Source: an uncultured Lachnoanaerobaculum sp. (lineage in GTDB: Bacteria > Bacillota > Clostridia > Lachnospirales > Lachnospiraceae). From it: a stretch of 34,658 bases of DNA. This document shows positions 26,070 through 34,270 of this stretch, piece after piece. The DNA lies in NCBI GenBank assembly GCA_916720285.1, contig CAKAQP010000002.1, positions 1 through 34,658 of the forward strand, given 5' to 3'. Made by a program: the position numbers and the translations under genes. The number at the start of each line of letters is the position of its first letter. The stretch's first letter is position 1. The notes under the pieces are model-generated. The model did no database searches. It was not told where the DNA came from and saw only the letters and a program-made list of their open reading frames with translations.

Positions 26070-27359
26070 TTATCTGTATCCTAATATTTCCTCACATATT
26101 TCAAATCTTTTTCTTATTGACTGTAATGTTCCTGTACTTATGCTAAATGGATTTTCTTCTTCTCTCTTAAAAGATTTTTCCAATATACTATACATTTTAT
26201 TTAAATACTGATTTTTTATAACTTTTGGATCAATATCTGCTAATGAAAAATTTTTTTCTATTATAACTCCCAACATTGCCTCAAGTATACTAACATTTAG
26301 ATTTCCAACAAACTCCAATTCATCTTCATTTATTTTTTCTACCTTTCTAAAAATATTTTTGCTTTCTCCAAATATTGAATACATCATTTTTATTGCACTT
26401 GATAAGTCTTTTACATAGTTTTTACTTATTAGCTTATTCTTGTTATCCTCACAATAACTGTTCAAAATATTATTAATTCCAGATTTTTCAAACTTATATC
26501 CTCTATAAAAAACATCTGACATTACAATAACTCTAAGAAGAGCTTCTACATGAGCATCCTTTTTTATTGCATTATTTGAAAACAAACTTTTTAATTCTTT
26601 GCACGAATCTGCCGTCTCATAAAGTGCATTTATAAATTTACCATATGCAAGCGATTTTCTTATCTGCATATAATTTAGTTTGACAGATCCAGTATTTATT
26701 CTCTCAAATATTAAGTATTTAGAACTGTAATCGTTCGGTCCAATTTGCCTAAATTCTATTAAAGGTATAGTACTTCTCTTTATAATTCTCTGATATTCTG
26801 GTTCTAACTGATCAAAACTTTTTCCAACAAGTTCTTCCATTATTTTACCTGATAGTTTTGACTTTCTCTTCTTTTTTCCTTCCTCAACTGCATTCCATGG
26901 TTCTCCATTAACATAGTTTGTAACAGTTGTAAGTCTTTGAAAACCATCTATTAATTCATATTCATTATTTCCTACTTCCAATAAAAATAATGGTGGAATT
27001 GGAAGTCCTAAAATAATTGACTCAATTAATCTAGAACTCTTTTGAGCATCCCATATAAATTCCCTTTGCATAGCTGGTTTTTTTATTTCTCCACAATTAA
27101 ACATATCAATTAATTCGCCAAATGATCTATTACTAACCCAATGTTTAATATTATAAGAAGTTAAAGACTCTTTATTAACCTCGCTTTCAAACAATTCACT
27201 TATTTTATTTTCGGTTTCTTCATCTATATTCCCTAGTTTTTCCAGTTCTATAAACATTTCATCTAATGAATTGGCTTCAACTTCTTCATTGCAAACATTA
27301 TTTTCCTCAACATCTACATAACTAATAAAATTATTTTCAACACGAATATATAGTTTCAT
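26070..27359 (-). CDS. DUF262 (GmrSD-N/ParB-like) domain protein
   Basis: The start at 27359 (MKLYIRVENNF) is preferred, as AAAGGA lies ~7 nt upstream; the frame upstream begins at TTG over that site. ~429 residues. A short acidic N-terminal extension (~1-62) precedes the DUF262 domain: WVSNRSFGELIDMFNCGEI, PAMQREFIWDAQKSSRLIESIILGLPIPP and the DGFQRLTT motif. DUF262 is the ParB-like NTPase/nuclease half of type IV restriction enzymes such as GmrSD. Here the DUF1524 HNH half is absent and a HEPN protein follows instead. Probably a phage-defence module. Confidence 0.85.
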   Translation of the reverse strand: MKLYIRVENNFISYVDVEENNVCNEEVEANSLDEMFIELEKLGNIDEETENKISELFESEVNKESLTSYNIKHWVSNRSFGELIDMFNCGEIKKPAMQREFIWDAQKSSRLIESIILGLPIPPLFLLEVGNNEYELIDGFQRLTTVTNYVNGEPWNAVEEGKKKRKSKLSGKIMEELVGKSFDQLEPEYQRIIKRSTIPLIEFRQIGPNDYSSKYLIFERINTGSVKLNYMQIRKSLAYGKFINALYETADSCKELKSLFSNNAIKKDAHVEALLRVIVMSDVFYRGYKFEKSGINNILNSYCEDNKNKLISKNYVKDLSSAIKMMYSIFGESKNIFRKVEKINEDELEFVGNLNVSILEAMLGVIIEKNFSLADIDPKVIKNQYLNKMYSILEKSFKREEENPFSISTGTLQSIRKRFEICEEILGYR

Positions 27360-27377
27360 ATTTTTTCCTTTCTTCAA

Positions 27378-27411
27378 ATCCTATATCCTCCAAACTCTTT
27401 TTAAATAGGAT
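27378..27411 (-). promoter_or_regulatory. Inverted repeat in the DUF262 leader
   Basis: ATCCTAT (27378-27384) and ATAGGAT (27405-27411) flank a GGAGG-like site on the minus strand. It may be an operator or a hairpin that limits translation. The 162-nt gap to 27539 otherwise shows no clear promoter. Confidence 0.3.
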
Positions 27412-27539
27412 ATACAATTTATGGTAACATCATTCTTGTAAAATTGATATTTATTCTTAATTATTTACACAAATATGCCATCAATTTTATTTATACTTTT
27501 TCAGCCTTAAACTTTTATTTTATATAAAGTGTATATTAT

Positions 27540-28217
27540 TCAGACAATAACCTGGCTAATCACATCTTGTACTTTCTCTGACCGTATCAGCATCCTCATC
27601 TTCTCATCCCCATCTTCAACCTCAGGCTTACCACACCTAAGATTATCCGTATGCTCTGACACACAACAATCTTTATACCAGCATTCACCCATAAAATTCC
27701 CTTTAACAGACCACTTTTCATTTTGTGTAAATTCACCAACCAATGACTTCATCACACGTTCTGTAGAATATCTCTTAAAACCTGCTATGTACTGTAATGT
27801 TTTCTCATCATCAATCTTTGATAAATCGATTCTGTGATTCTCAACTGCCGCCAAAACTTTATCACGGATTTTTATCCTATCTGTCTTTCCAGTTCCTGTC
27901 CATTCTACCAGCTTGTCAAATGCAATAATCAGGTACTCAAAACAAATCATATCAAGAATCACAATCTTTCCATCTGACTTATCTGTTATTGATTTCAATA
28001 TGCGATACTTATTACGAATATCCTGATTATCAACCACATAATCAAATGCAACATAGTATTTATCGTCATCTTTAATATCCAAGTCTAATACTGCATCCAA
28101 TAATACCTGATTACTTCCTTTACTCTCAACAACAAGCTCATTGTCAAAGAAAAGCTGATTAACTAATTTCCAGAAATGAAACCCTGCCCCGGTATCTTCT
28201 GTCCATAAATATCTCAT
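27540..28217 (-). CDS. Unknown protein with possible Toprim-like acidic motifs (225 aa)
   Basis: The fourth gene of the RT operon; its ATG is 1 nt after the ATPase stop. VVESKGSNQVLLDAV (E31) and VAFDYVVDNQD (D59, D63) resemble the E and DxD elements of Toprim/DUF4435-like nucleases, but spacing is not textbook and the assignment is tentative. The C-terminal part has conserved-looking Cys (GECWYKDCCVSEH). An ATPase next to a Toprim protein recurs in defence systems (OLD/Gabija, PARIS), which supports a nuclease or effector role only by analogy. Confidence 0.5.
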   Translation of the reverse strand: MRYLWTEDTGAGFHFWKLVNQLFFDNELVVESKGSNQVLLDAVLDLDIKDDDKYYVAFDYVVDNQDIRNKYRILKSITDKSDGKIVILDMICFEYLIIAFDKLVEWTGTGKTDRIKIRDKVLAAVENHRIDLSKIDDEKTLQYIAGFKRYSTERVMKSLVGEFTQNEKWSVKGNFMGECWYKDCCVSEHTDNLRCGKPEVEDGDEKMRMLIRSEKVQDVISQVIV

Positions 28218-28218
28218 G

Positions 28219-28620
28219 TCACAACTCCTCTTCTAGTGTTATCCTGTTATTATCAAACTTCAGCACCTTAAAGCTCTTATCAGATACATTGAGTCCGTCA
28301 CAATTTCGCAAGAAGAGCATATACTGATTTGATAACTCAAAATTAATAAATCTCCTAACATCATCATTAATCAAACAATCTGCATTATCTATCACAATAA
28401 AACTATCTCTGCACTGTTTGATTGCCACTAAAAAATCATCTGATTTATAATTAAACAGCTTGATAGCCTTGTATTCGTCTGTCAATCTTATATCTTCAAG
28501 CATTTCATAAAGTACTGTTTTCCCGGTACCACTGTCTCCACCAACAAGTGTAATTCTGTCATCAAATTCCAAATCGTATGAAAATGGATCAGCTTTGAAT
28601 CTAACAATTTTATAAATCAT
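28219..28620 (-). CDS. Mini P-loop ATPase (133 aa)
   Basis: The start at 28620 (MIYKIVRFKADPF) is chosen for AAAGGAGAG upstream; it overlaps the DUF4869-like gene by 11 nt. Walker A GGDSGTGKT (~28-36) and Walker B DSFIVIDNADCLI (~90-102) are clear. There is no room for the rest of an AAA+ or ABC ATPase (no signature or sensor domains), so it is a minimal P-loop protein. Overlaps on both sides indicate it works with its neighbours. Confidence 0.72.
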   Translation of the reverse strand: MIYKIVRFKADPFSYDLEFDDRITLVGGDSGTGKTVLYEMLEDIRLTDEYKAIKLFNYKSDDFLVAIKQCRDSFIVIDNADCLINDDVRRFINFELSNQYMLFLRNCDGLNVSDKSFKVLKFDNNRITLEEEL

Positions 28621-29062
28621 CTGCCTCTCTCCTTTCATATTCATTACTCCACCATGCATTATAACCTCTGCCACCGGTAACTATATCAGAATCATTAAAT
28701 CTGATTTTGGCATCATCCGGAATATCAAAAAGCGTTGGTCTTGACATATAAATCTTAATATTATCCATAGTAAAAAGTATTCTAAGTACATTCGGTCCAC
28801 ATTCCTCAACATTTACCACTTTATCAGGATGCTTTACAATATTAAGTAATGTCTTGCAACCTGATGATAAATTTCGAATTGTACCCAAGCCATATTTTGT
28901 TTCTATATGCTTGTCTGGCGTCAGCTTAGCCGCATCCACTTGTTGAATCAAATCAATTTCTTTTTGTGACATCTCTTCATTGCCTGTATTCAGGTTAAAA
29001 TACAGGTTATTCTGAAATATCCAATCCTTTAAATTCTTTTTTTCTGTATAGACGTTTATCAT
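28610..29062 (-). CDS. DUF4869-like protein (150 aa)
   Basis: The pattern MINVY...NNLYFN...IDLIQQVDAAK...LGTIRNLSSGCKTLLNIVKHPD...VEECGPNVLRIL follows the DUF4869 layout (YFN start, VDxxx, LSGGxKxLI, CGxN). The function of the family is unknown. Its ATG is 5 nt after the RT stop, with GAAGGAG inside the RT 3' end, so it is cotranscribed with and probably translationally coupled to the RT. Confidence 0.7.
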   Translation of the reverse strand: MINVYTEKKNLKDWIFQNNLYFNLNTGNEEMSQKEIDLIQQVDAAKLTPDKHIETKYGLGTIRNLSSGCKTLLNIVKHPDKVVNVEECGPNVLRILFTMDNIKIYMSRPTLFDIPDDAKIRFNDSDIVTGGRGYNAWWSNEYERREADDL

Positions 29063-29067
29063 TGATA

Positions 29068-30366
29068 TTACTCCTTCAATTTACTATCAATTTTGTACCA
29101 ATGTCTTTTCACCTGATTCCGAATACCACTCTCAAGCACCTTACTTTGACTAAATATCTCATCCGCTTTATATGCATATGTTAAGAAATTCCCATGATCC
29201 TTAGAATACTTACTTGCCCCTAAATGTGTATACGAATGATAAATTGCTTTCTTTCCAGCATTAAATGATTTTTCATCCGTGTTCTCCTTAATTCTTTTAA
29301 TTTTTCTATATGCTCTACAATAAAACTTAAATAAACTTTTATCCCTTATATGAACAATTCTACCATCAAATGTAAAACCAAGATAATTTATAAGGTTACT
29401 TTGCCCCTTTATTTTTTCTATTTCCCCATTATTGTAAAAAAAATGCTCTGTTTTATCCTCATTTAATTTTAAATTAGGAATACCATCTCTGGTATCATAT
29501 ATAAATTTTGAAATTCCCTCATTTCTTCCACAATTTATCTCGTTACGGGTCATCGGAATAACAACTATTATATCATCACAATACCTTCTATATATTCCTT
29601 TCTGAGAAGTAATAAAATCATTAATTCTTTTATCAAAATCTATCATATATACATTAGCATACACAGCACTTATAGATGAACCTTGCGGAATCTGATAATC
29701 TTTACTATTTTTATGAAGATGCTTCTTTTTAAAATCATGAAATTCATCTGTTTCAAAATATTTATCCAACTCACGCATATCTCTTCTAAATAACCCTTTT
29801 TCAGCCTCTATATCATCAGCTTCAACATATGTAAACTTTGTAATATTCTTATAAATTGCATAATCAGCTACATCCAACGACTTTTCACCAACCACACATT
29901 TAATTTTTTCCTTTAAATATCTATGATCAAGATTATCAAAAAATTTACTAAAATCACCAATAAAAATATAAGCTGATTCACATTTAGCAATATACTCAAA
30001 CACTTCTTTTGCAAAATCAATATTGCATTTTCCTGGTAAGCAGTTTCTATATGCTGTTGAAACACGACCTATTCCTTTTGACTTCATATAATTATTATAT
30101 TTGCTATTAAGACGATTTCCATAGTACTCATAAATAAATCTGTCAATGTGTGCTGCATAATATATATCCCGATTTTTTTCTTTAATAAACTTATTTCCTT
30201 CTAAATCATTTGTGTATTTGCTGCAATCCATTTGAAAGTGGATAAACGGATAAAAGCCGTGCCTACTAACCCAATTAATATTTTGAACTCTTTGCTCATA
30301 GTTAGTGTGGTATTTCTTTTTATCAAAGTGAGTATAGAATTTATCTTTGTATATTTGTTTGCTCAT
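29068..30366 (-). CDS. Defence-type reverse transcriptase, DRT2-like
   Basis: 432 residues. The reverse-transcriptase core is complete: palm motif GDFSKFFDNLDH (137-148, Asp138), IPQGSSISAVYANVYMIDFD (from 226), and the catalytic RYCDDIIVV (YCDD 262-265). There is no group II maturase or endonuclease domain and no retron VTG motif. The layout (IRDIYYAAH-like HIDRFIYEYY, then TAYRNCLPGKCNIDFAKEVFEYI) matches the 'unknown group' defence RTs. ATG at 30366 with TTTTAGGAG. A structured leader of ~285 nt lies immediately upstream and can be read as the template RNA of a DRT2-type system. Assignment to DRT2 rests on the leader logic plus motifs; an RT-group HMM would decide it. Confidence 0.82.
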   Translation of the reverse strand: MSKQIYKDKFYTHFDKKKYHTNYEQRVQNINWVSRHGFYPFIHFQMDCSKYTNDLEGNKFIKEKNRDIYYAAHIDRFIYEYYGNRLNSKYNNYMKSKGIGRVSTAYRNCLPGKCNIDFAKEVFEYIAKCESAYIFIGDFSKFFDNLDHRYLKEKIKCVVGEKSLDVADYAIYKNITKFTYVEADDIEAEKGLFRRDMRELDKYFETDEFHDFKKKHLHKNSKDYQIPQGSSISAVYANVYMIDFDKRINDFITSQKGIYRRYCDDIIVVIPMTRNEINCGRNEGISKFIYDTRDGIPNLKLNEDKTEHFFYNNGEIEKIKGQSNLINYLGFTFDGRIVHIRDKSLFKFYCRAYRKIKRIKENTDEKSFNAGKKAIYHSYTHLGASKYSKDHGNFLTYAYKADEIFSQSKVLESGIRNQVKRHWYKIDSKLKE

Positions 30367-30471
30367 TTTTTCTCCTAAAAGCTTACTGATTAACGACCGG
30401 TAGATATCAAATATCAGTAAGCATTAAAATCAATTGGACCTTGCTTTCGCAAGGAACTCTACCATCCTCCA

Positions 30472-30606
30472 AATACGATGTATTGTATAATATTATTAAC
30501 AGCTACTTTAATTCACTGGTAATAGGAGGTCATACAATGGACAATATAATTCTTAATATAATCAACTGTATGCTATTAATTCTGGTCAAGAATATTCTTG
30601 ACATAG
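30472..30606 (+). other. Predicted 135-nt cDNA repeat unit encoding a never-ending ORF (Neo-like)
   Basis: The direct repeat AATACG occurs at 30472-30477 and 30607-30612, 135 nt (45 codons) apart. Joining the end of one unit to the start of the next through this repeat keeps the frame open with no stop. The unit reads DVLYNIINSY... through IGGHTMDNIIL... to VKNILDIEY, hydrophobic and probably helical. AGGAGG (30524-30529) is 7 nt before the ATG (30537-30539). In the linear genome the frame hits TAG at 30624 after the unit; in the concatemer it would not. The cDNA sense equals the + strand, as expected if the RT copies the minus-strand ncRNA. Confidence 0.75.
30486..30603 (+). promoter_or_regulatory. 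Split promoter: -10 at unit start, -35 at unit end, functional only in the concatemer
   Basis: TATAAT (30486-30491) has no -35 in the linear genome (CATCCT at the right distance). TTGACA (30598-30603) has no -10 after it. Across the AATACG junction the spacer is TAG + AATACG + ATGTATTG = 17 nt, giving a consensus sigma-A promoter ~40 nt before the AGGAGG/ATG. Confidence 0.75.
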
Positions 30607-30681
30607 AATACGTAAAACCCTTATAGCTATTTCTATAAGGCAAAAGCTATTATTAATCTGTCACTTGATAATAGTATAATA

Positions 30682-33403
30682 CTACTTTTTATATCCATAT
30701 GGAATAGACTCCTCAGCAACTCGCAACATACTATTTTCTGAAATATAATCATATATATGTCTATTAGAGCCTTTGTACTCTTTAATTGAAGCGGATACAT
30801 CTGAATGCTCCTCAAAATTCTCCACCTGCTCCATAACTTTCTTAAATACTTCCGGGCTATATTGTGGTGGATAACCATTCTTAACTAGACAAATCTTTAT
30901 TTCCAATTTCAACTGATCTCTTACATTTTGATTGTTAATCCAATCTGCAAAAGAAGTTTTTGTATCAATTATTTCCTTTACCTTTATTGCCAGGTTTTTA
31001 CATTTATCATTGATTACAATACCATCGACCTCTTTATCCGTTCCATACTCAAAATCATATTGGTCACGCATAGAAATCAAAATATCATAAAACACCTTTT
31101 CTTCAAAAGTAAGTCCTATTTTTCGAAAGCTTTCTCTATTTTCATTCATTGCTCTAAGAATATCTAACGCCTGCTCTGTTGCAATTTTAATAATATCTTC
31201 TGAAACCTGTTCCTGTGCTTCACCTGCTTCTTCTGCAGAAAGATGTTTACGTCTCTCATGGTATTCTGCAATAGTCTTTTCCAACATTTCCTGATATGTC
31301 TTTGCAGCTAATATGTTAACCTTTCCATACTCCTTAATCTGTTTACGAAGCATTTTGATAAGAAGTTCGAGCTTAGTCGCTGGCATCTTAACATCAGATA
31401 ACTTTTCAAAATATTCTGGTGAAAAGATATCTTCTTCCTCACCACTTTCAAGAACACTCTCAACCTGATTATATTTTAATGCTTCCTCCACCATCTTAGA
31501 AACTACACGATTCATACTGTCAGTATCTAATTCACTTGTTCCACTCATTTTGCGCACAAAACCTGCTATTGCCATAAAGCATTGTGCCAAAGCAGATTCT
31601 TCTTCTCCAAGATACCCAGAAGGCTGACATATATCAAATGCCATTCTCATACGTTTAACAGTCTTCAGAAAATATGTTTTAAAAGATACTGTCTGAGAAC
31701 CATTTTTTCCTTCCGACTTCAATTCCTGCGTTGATACAAAAACATACTCTGCTGCTTTTGCAAGAAGTCTGCATCGTTCAATTGGATTGCATTCCAAATT
31801 TATGAATGGTGTTAAATCATAGCCTGTAAATATATTTTTTAGTACTTCCAATTCTTCCCTAAATACCGATGTAGCCTGCTCAACACCATCAGAAGTTGGT
31901 GCAACCGATGTGCTTCCACCATATATTTTCATGGCTTCACGCATATTATCACGGATCCCAATATAATCAATCACCATACCATATTCTTTTCCCGGATATT
32001 TTCTGTTTACACGGCTTATGGTCTGTATTAACAAATGCTTTTTTGATGGTTTATCATTGTATAAATATGTGAGACACGGAACATCAAACCCAGTAATCCA
32101 CATATCTACAACAATAACTATACGAAAATTTGACTTTTCTTGCTTAAAAGCAGCATCTAACTCTTCAGAACGTTTATCATTCTTAACTCCACCAAGATAG
32201 TTATACATGTTCTGCTCATCATTTTTTCCAACGCTAGATACCATTGCAATAAATGGCATCGGCTTCAATTCCTTTAATTCTTCATCTGTTATGTCAGTAC
32301 CCTCTGGCACTTGCTTTTCCTCAAACCATTCAGGGAACTTATCTTTGAACTTTAGCAATAAAGCATAAGCAATCTTTCTATTAGAACAAACCACCATTGC
32401 TTTATGAATTCTATCCTGGTCTGCTTCACAGGCTGAAACATAATGATTATGAATATCTGTAGCAAGACGCTCTAATCTGAAAGGTTCCCCAAGAATTGTT
32501 TCCATAGAACTCATTGCCTTCTTACTTGCTTCGACATCTTCAATAGTAGCACCATCATCAGCACACTTTTTATAGTAGTCCTCAATCTCTTTTACCTTGT
32601 TTTTATCAAGTAATACTTTTGCAATACGAGGATGATATTTAATAGAAACAGAGTCCATCTGCAACAGCCTGATCAATCGTATATCTATCAATTTCATCAC
32701 CAAAAGTCTGATATGTTTCTGCAATAGGTGTTCCTGTAAATCCTACAAATGTAGCCTGTGGAAATGCCTCTTTTAGCACCTTTGCATATGGCTTTGATAC
32801 CATAGCTTTCATATTCGCATCTGCATCTTTACTGAATTGAATTTTTTTAGAATGTTCAAGCTGAGTTCTATGTGCTTCATCAGAGAAGCATATAATATTC
32901 TGTCTGTCATTGATAAGACCTATTTTGTCATCTTCCCTATCACAAAACTTCTGAATAGTGCATATGTAGAATCCACCACTTTGTCTTGCTCCAAGTTCCT
33001 ATCTTAGTTGTGTTCTATTCTTAACAACAGAAACCTCTCCAAGATTAAGGAATTCTGTACTCTTTGTAAAAAGCTTCGCCCCCTGTTTTTGCAATTCATC
33101 TCTATCGACAATCAATATAATCGTTGGAGAACCTATCTCTGAGATATCTGTACAGCGTAATGCCAACTGACGCGCCAAAAATGCCATCGTATAAGTCTTA
33201 CCACATCCCGTAGCCCCAAAATATGTACCGCCTCTTCCACTCTTGGTAACAACAGAATCTACAATGCTTTGCTTCAGAAGCCTCGCAGCAAAAAACTGTG
33301 GATAACGGCATACAATTTCCACTTCATCACTATCTGCCAAAATTCTCTCGTAATTCTGAAAATAAATCCTGTTTTTATCGTTTTTGAGTAAAAAAGTTTT
33401 CAT
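30682..33403 (-). pseudogene. hsdR: Decayed type I restriction subunit HsdR (truncated, nonsense, frameshift)
   Basis: The ATG at 33403 opens a frame with helicase motif I FGATGCGKTYTMAF at about residue 65, where intact HsdR has ~250 more residues before it, so the N-terminal nuclease domain is missing. An in-frame TAG at 32999-33001 interrupts TQLR*ELGARQSGGF. The frame then continues through CFSDEAHRTQ (DEAH box) and FVGFTGTPIAETYQTF, and shifts by one base near 32645-32665 (the first frame ends at TAA 32639). The remaining part (VSIKYHPRIAKV onward, with TGFDVPCLTYLYNDKP and QTISRVNRKYPGK) runs intact to 30682. No hsdM or hsdS is present. It cannot make a functional enzyme. Confidence 0.9.
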
Positions 33404-33428
33404 TATGATATACAAACCTCCGTAAAAA

Positions 33429-33608
33429 TTACTTTACCACCACATTGTCATCCCACTCAACGATTTCAAACATATCAGGAGGATACAAATAATCGTCACC
33501 TGAATCATCTATGATTCTATACCAACAACGCTCTATAGATATTACATCATAAATCTTGTTATTTGTTAATACCAAAAAATCTGTTTTACCAAGCCATTTT
33601 ACCTTCAT
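33429..33608 (-). CDS. Small conserved-looking protein (59 aa)
   Basis: ORF MKVKWLGKTDFLVLTNNK..., ending EIVEWDDNVVVK, with an SH3-like beta pattern (DFLVLTNNKIYDVISIE, WYRIIDDSGDDYLYPP). Short beta proteins of this kind are common in Firmicute accessory DNA; function unknown. No strong ribosome site is seen before the ATG at 33608, and a coding-like remnant lies upstream (33666-33785), so it may have lost its first cistron. Confidence 0.6.
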   Translation of the reverse strand: MKVKWLGKTDFLVLTNNKIYDVISIERCWYRIIDDSGDDYLYPPDMFEIVEWDDNVVVK

Positions 33609-33665
33609 TTATTTTCATACCAATCCGTAGCTCGCCCTTTGCTTTGGTCGCATTAATCAAAATAA

Positions 33666-33785
33666 TTATATTTCATCTATTGATTTTATTTCAGATTCAT
33701 CTAACTCTATTCCTGCTCTTGCAGCCCTACTTAAAATTATTCCGATGCTGTCAAGATATGGTTCTTCATTTTCTTCTGCTGTTCA
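33666..33785 (-). pseudogene. Short coding remnant
   Basis: A ~38-codon open frame ending LDESEIKSIDEI* with no start codon after its upstream stop (TGA ~33783). Composition is protein-like (YLDSIGIILSRAARAGIEL). Probably the 3' end of a lost gene. Confidence 0.3.
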
Positions 33786-33812
33786 AATTACTTTTAATAC
33801 TCTGAAATATAC

Positions 33813-33855
33813 AAAAAAGGCTCAAAGCCTTGTAAATCAAAACTTTGAGCCTTTT
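33813..33855 (-). terminator. Terminator of the tRNA cluster
   Basis: AAAAGGCTCAAAG (33815-33827) pairs perfectly with CTTTGAGCCTTTT (33843-33855). A run of T follows on the minus strand. Confidence 0.88.
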
Positions 33856-33863
33856 CACACTAG

Positions 33864-33936
33864 TGAGACACCCGGGACTCGAACCCGGGACAACTTGATT
33901 AAAAGTCAAGTGCTCTACCACCTGAGCTAGTATCCC
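33864..33936 (-). tRNA. tRNA-Lys(TTT)
   Basis: Anticodon loop CTTTTAA on a CTTGA/TCAAG stem. T-loop GGTTCGAGTCC. Acceptor GGGATAC with GTGTCTC (G-U pairs). Last tRNA of the cluster. Confidence 0.96.
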
Positions 33937-33949
33937 ATAAAAGAATAAA

Positions 33950-34022
<73 letters not shown>

Positions 34023-34026
34023 ATAC

Positions 34027-34100
34027 TTGCGGGGACAGGATTTGAACCTGCGGCCTCCGGGTTATGAGCCCGACGAGCTTCCAGACTGCTCTACCCCGCG
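34027..34100 (-). tRNA. Initiator tRNA-fMet(CAT)
   Basis: CGCGGGG acceptor with the unpaired C1-A72 of initiators. Anticodon stem GGG/CCC around CTCATAA. Both features mark the initiator rather than elongator Met. Confidence 0.95.
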
Positions 34101-34149
34101 ATAACTATATTCAGAATAAAACTCACTCTTAAAAAGAGTGACTGAACAA

Positions 34150-34231
34150 TGGGGGAAGGTGGATTCGAACCACCGAAAGCAGTGCTAGCAGATTTACAGT
34201 CTGTCCCCTTTGGCCTCTCGGGAATTCCCCC
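34150..34231 (-). tRNA. tRNA-Tyr(GTA)
   Basis: Class II tRNA with a long variable arm. Anticodon loop CTGTAAA on CAGA/TCTG. Acceptor GGGGGAA with TTCCCCC. Confidence 0.95.
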
Positions 34232-34270
34232 AAACTTATTTAGTTCTTTACCTTTACTCCAAAGAGTAAA

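Larger units (their letters stand above)
30381..30661 (-). ncRNA. Predicted template ncRNA of the DRT2-like system
   Basis: It lies directly upstream of the RT on the same strand, with a TATACT-type -10 at the end of the hsdR remnant. Three hairpins order the RNA 5' to 3'. CCTTATAG-6-CTATAAGG (30640-30619) stands just before the template. CCTTGC-GAAA-GCAAGG (30454-30439) lies just after it. A 10-bp GCTTACTGAT/ATCAGTAAGC stem (30422-30381) precedes the RT ribosome site. Between the first two lies the 135-nt template unit with CGTATT at both ends. Exact ends of the RNA are inferred. Confidence 0.7.

Noticed and set aside
29068..30366. Group II intron or retron RT
   Set aside because: No maturase or HNH domain and no domain V-like sequence nearby; no retron VTG motif or msr/msd inverted repeat arrangement. 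YCDD and the leader fit a defence RT better.
30537..30626. The 29-codon ORF after AGGAGG (MDNIILNIINCM...) as a type I toxin peptide
   Set aside because: It has a good ribosome site and is hydrophobic, but the linear locus lacks a -35 for it, and the frame extends open upstream to 30390. The concatemer model explains the split promoter, direct repeat and frame together. It remains the main alternative.
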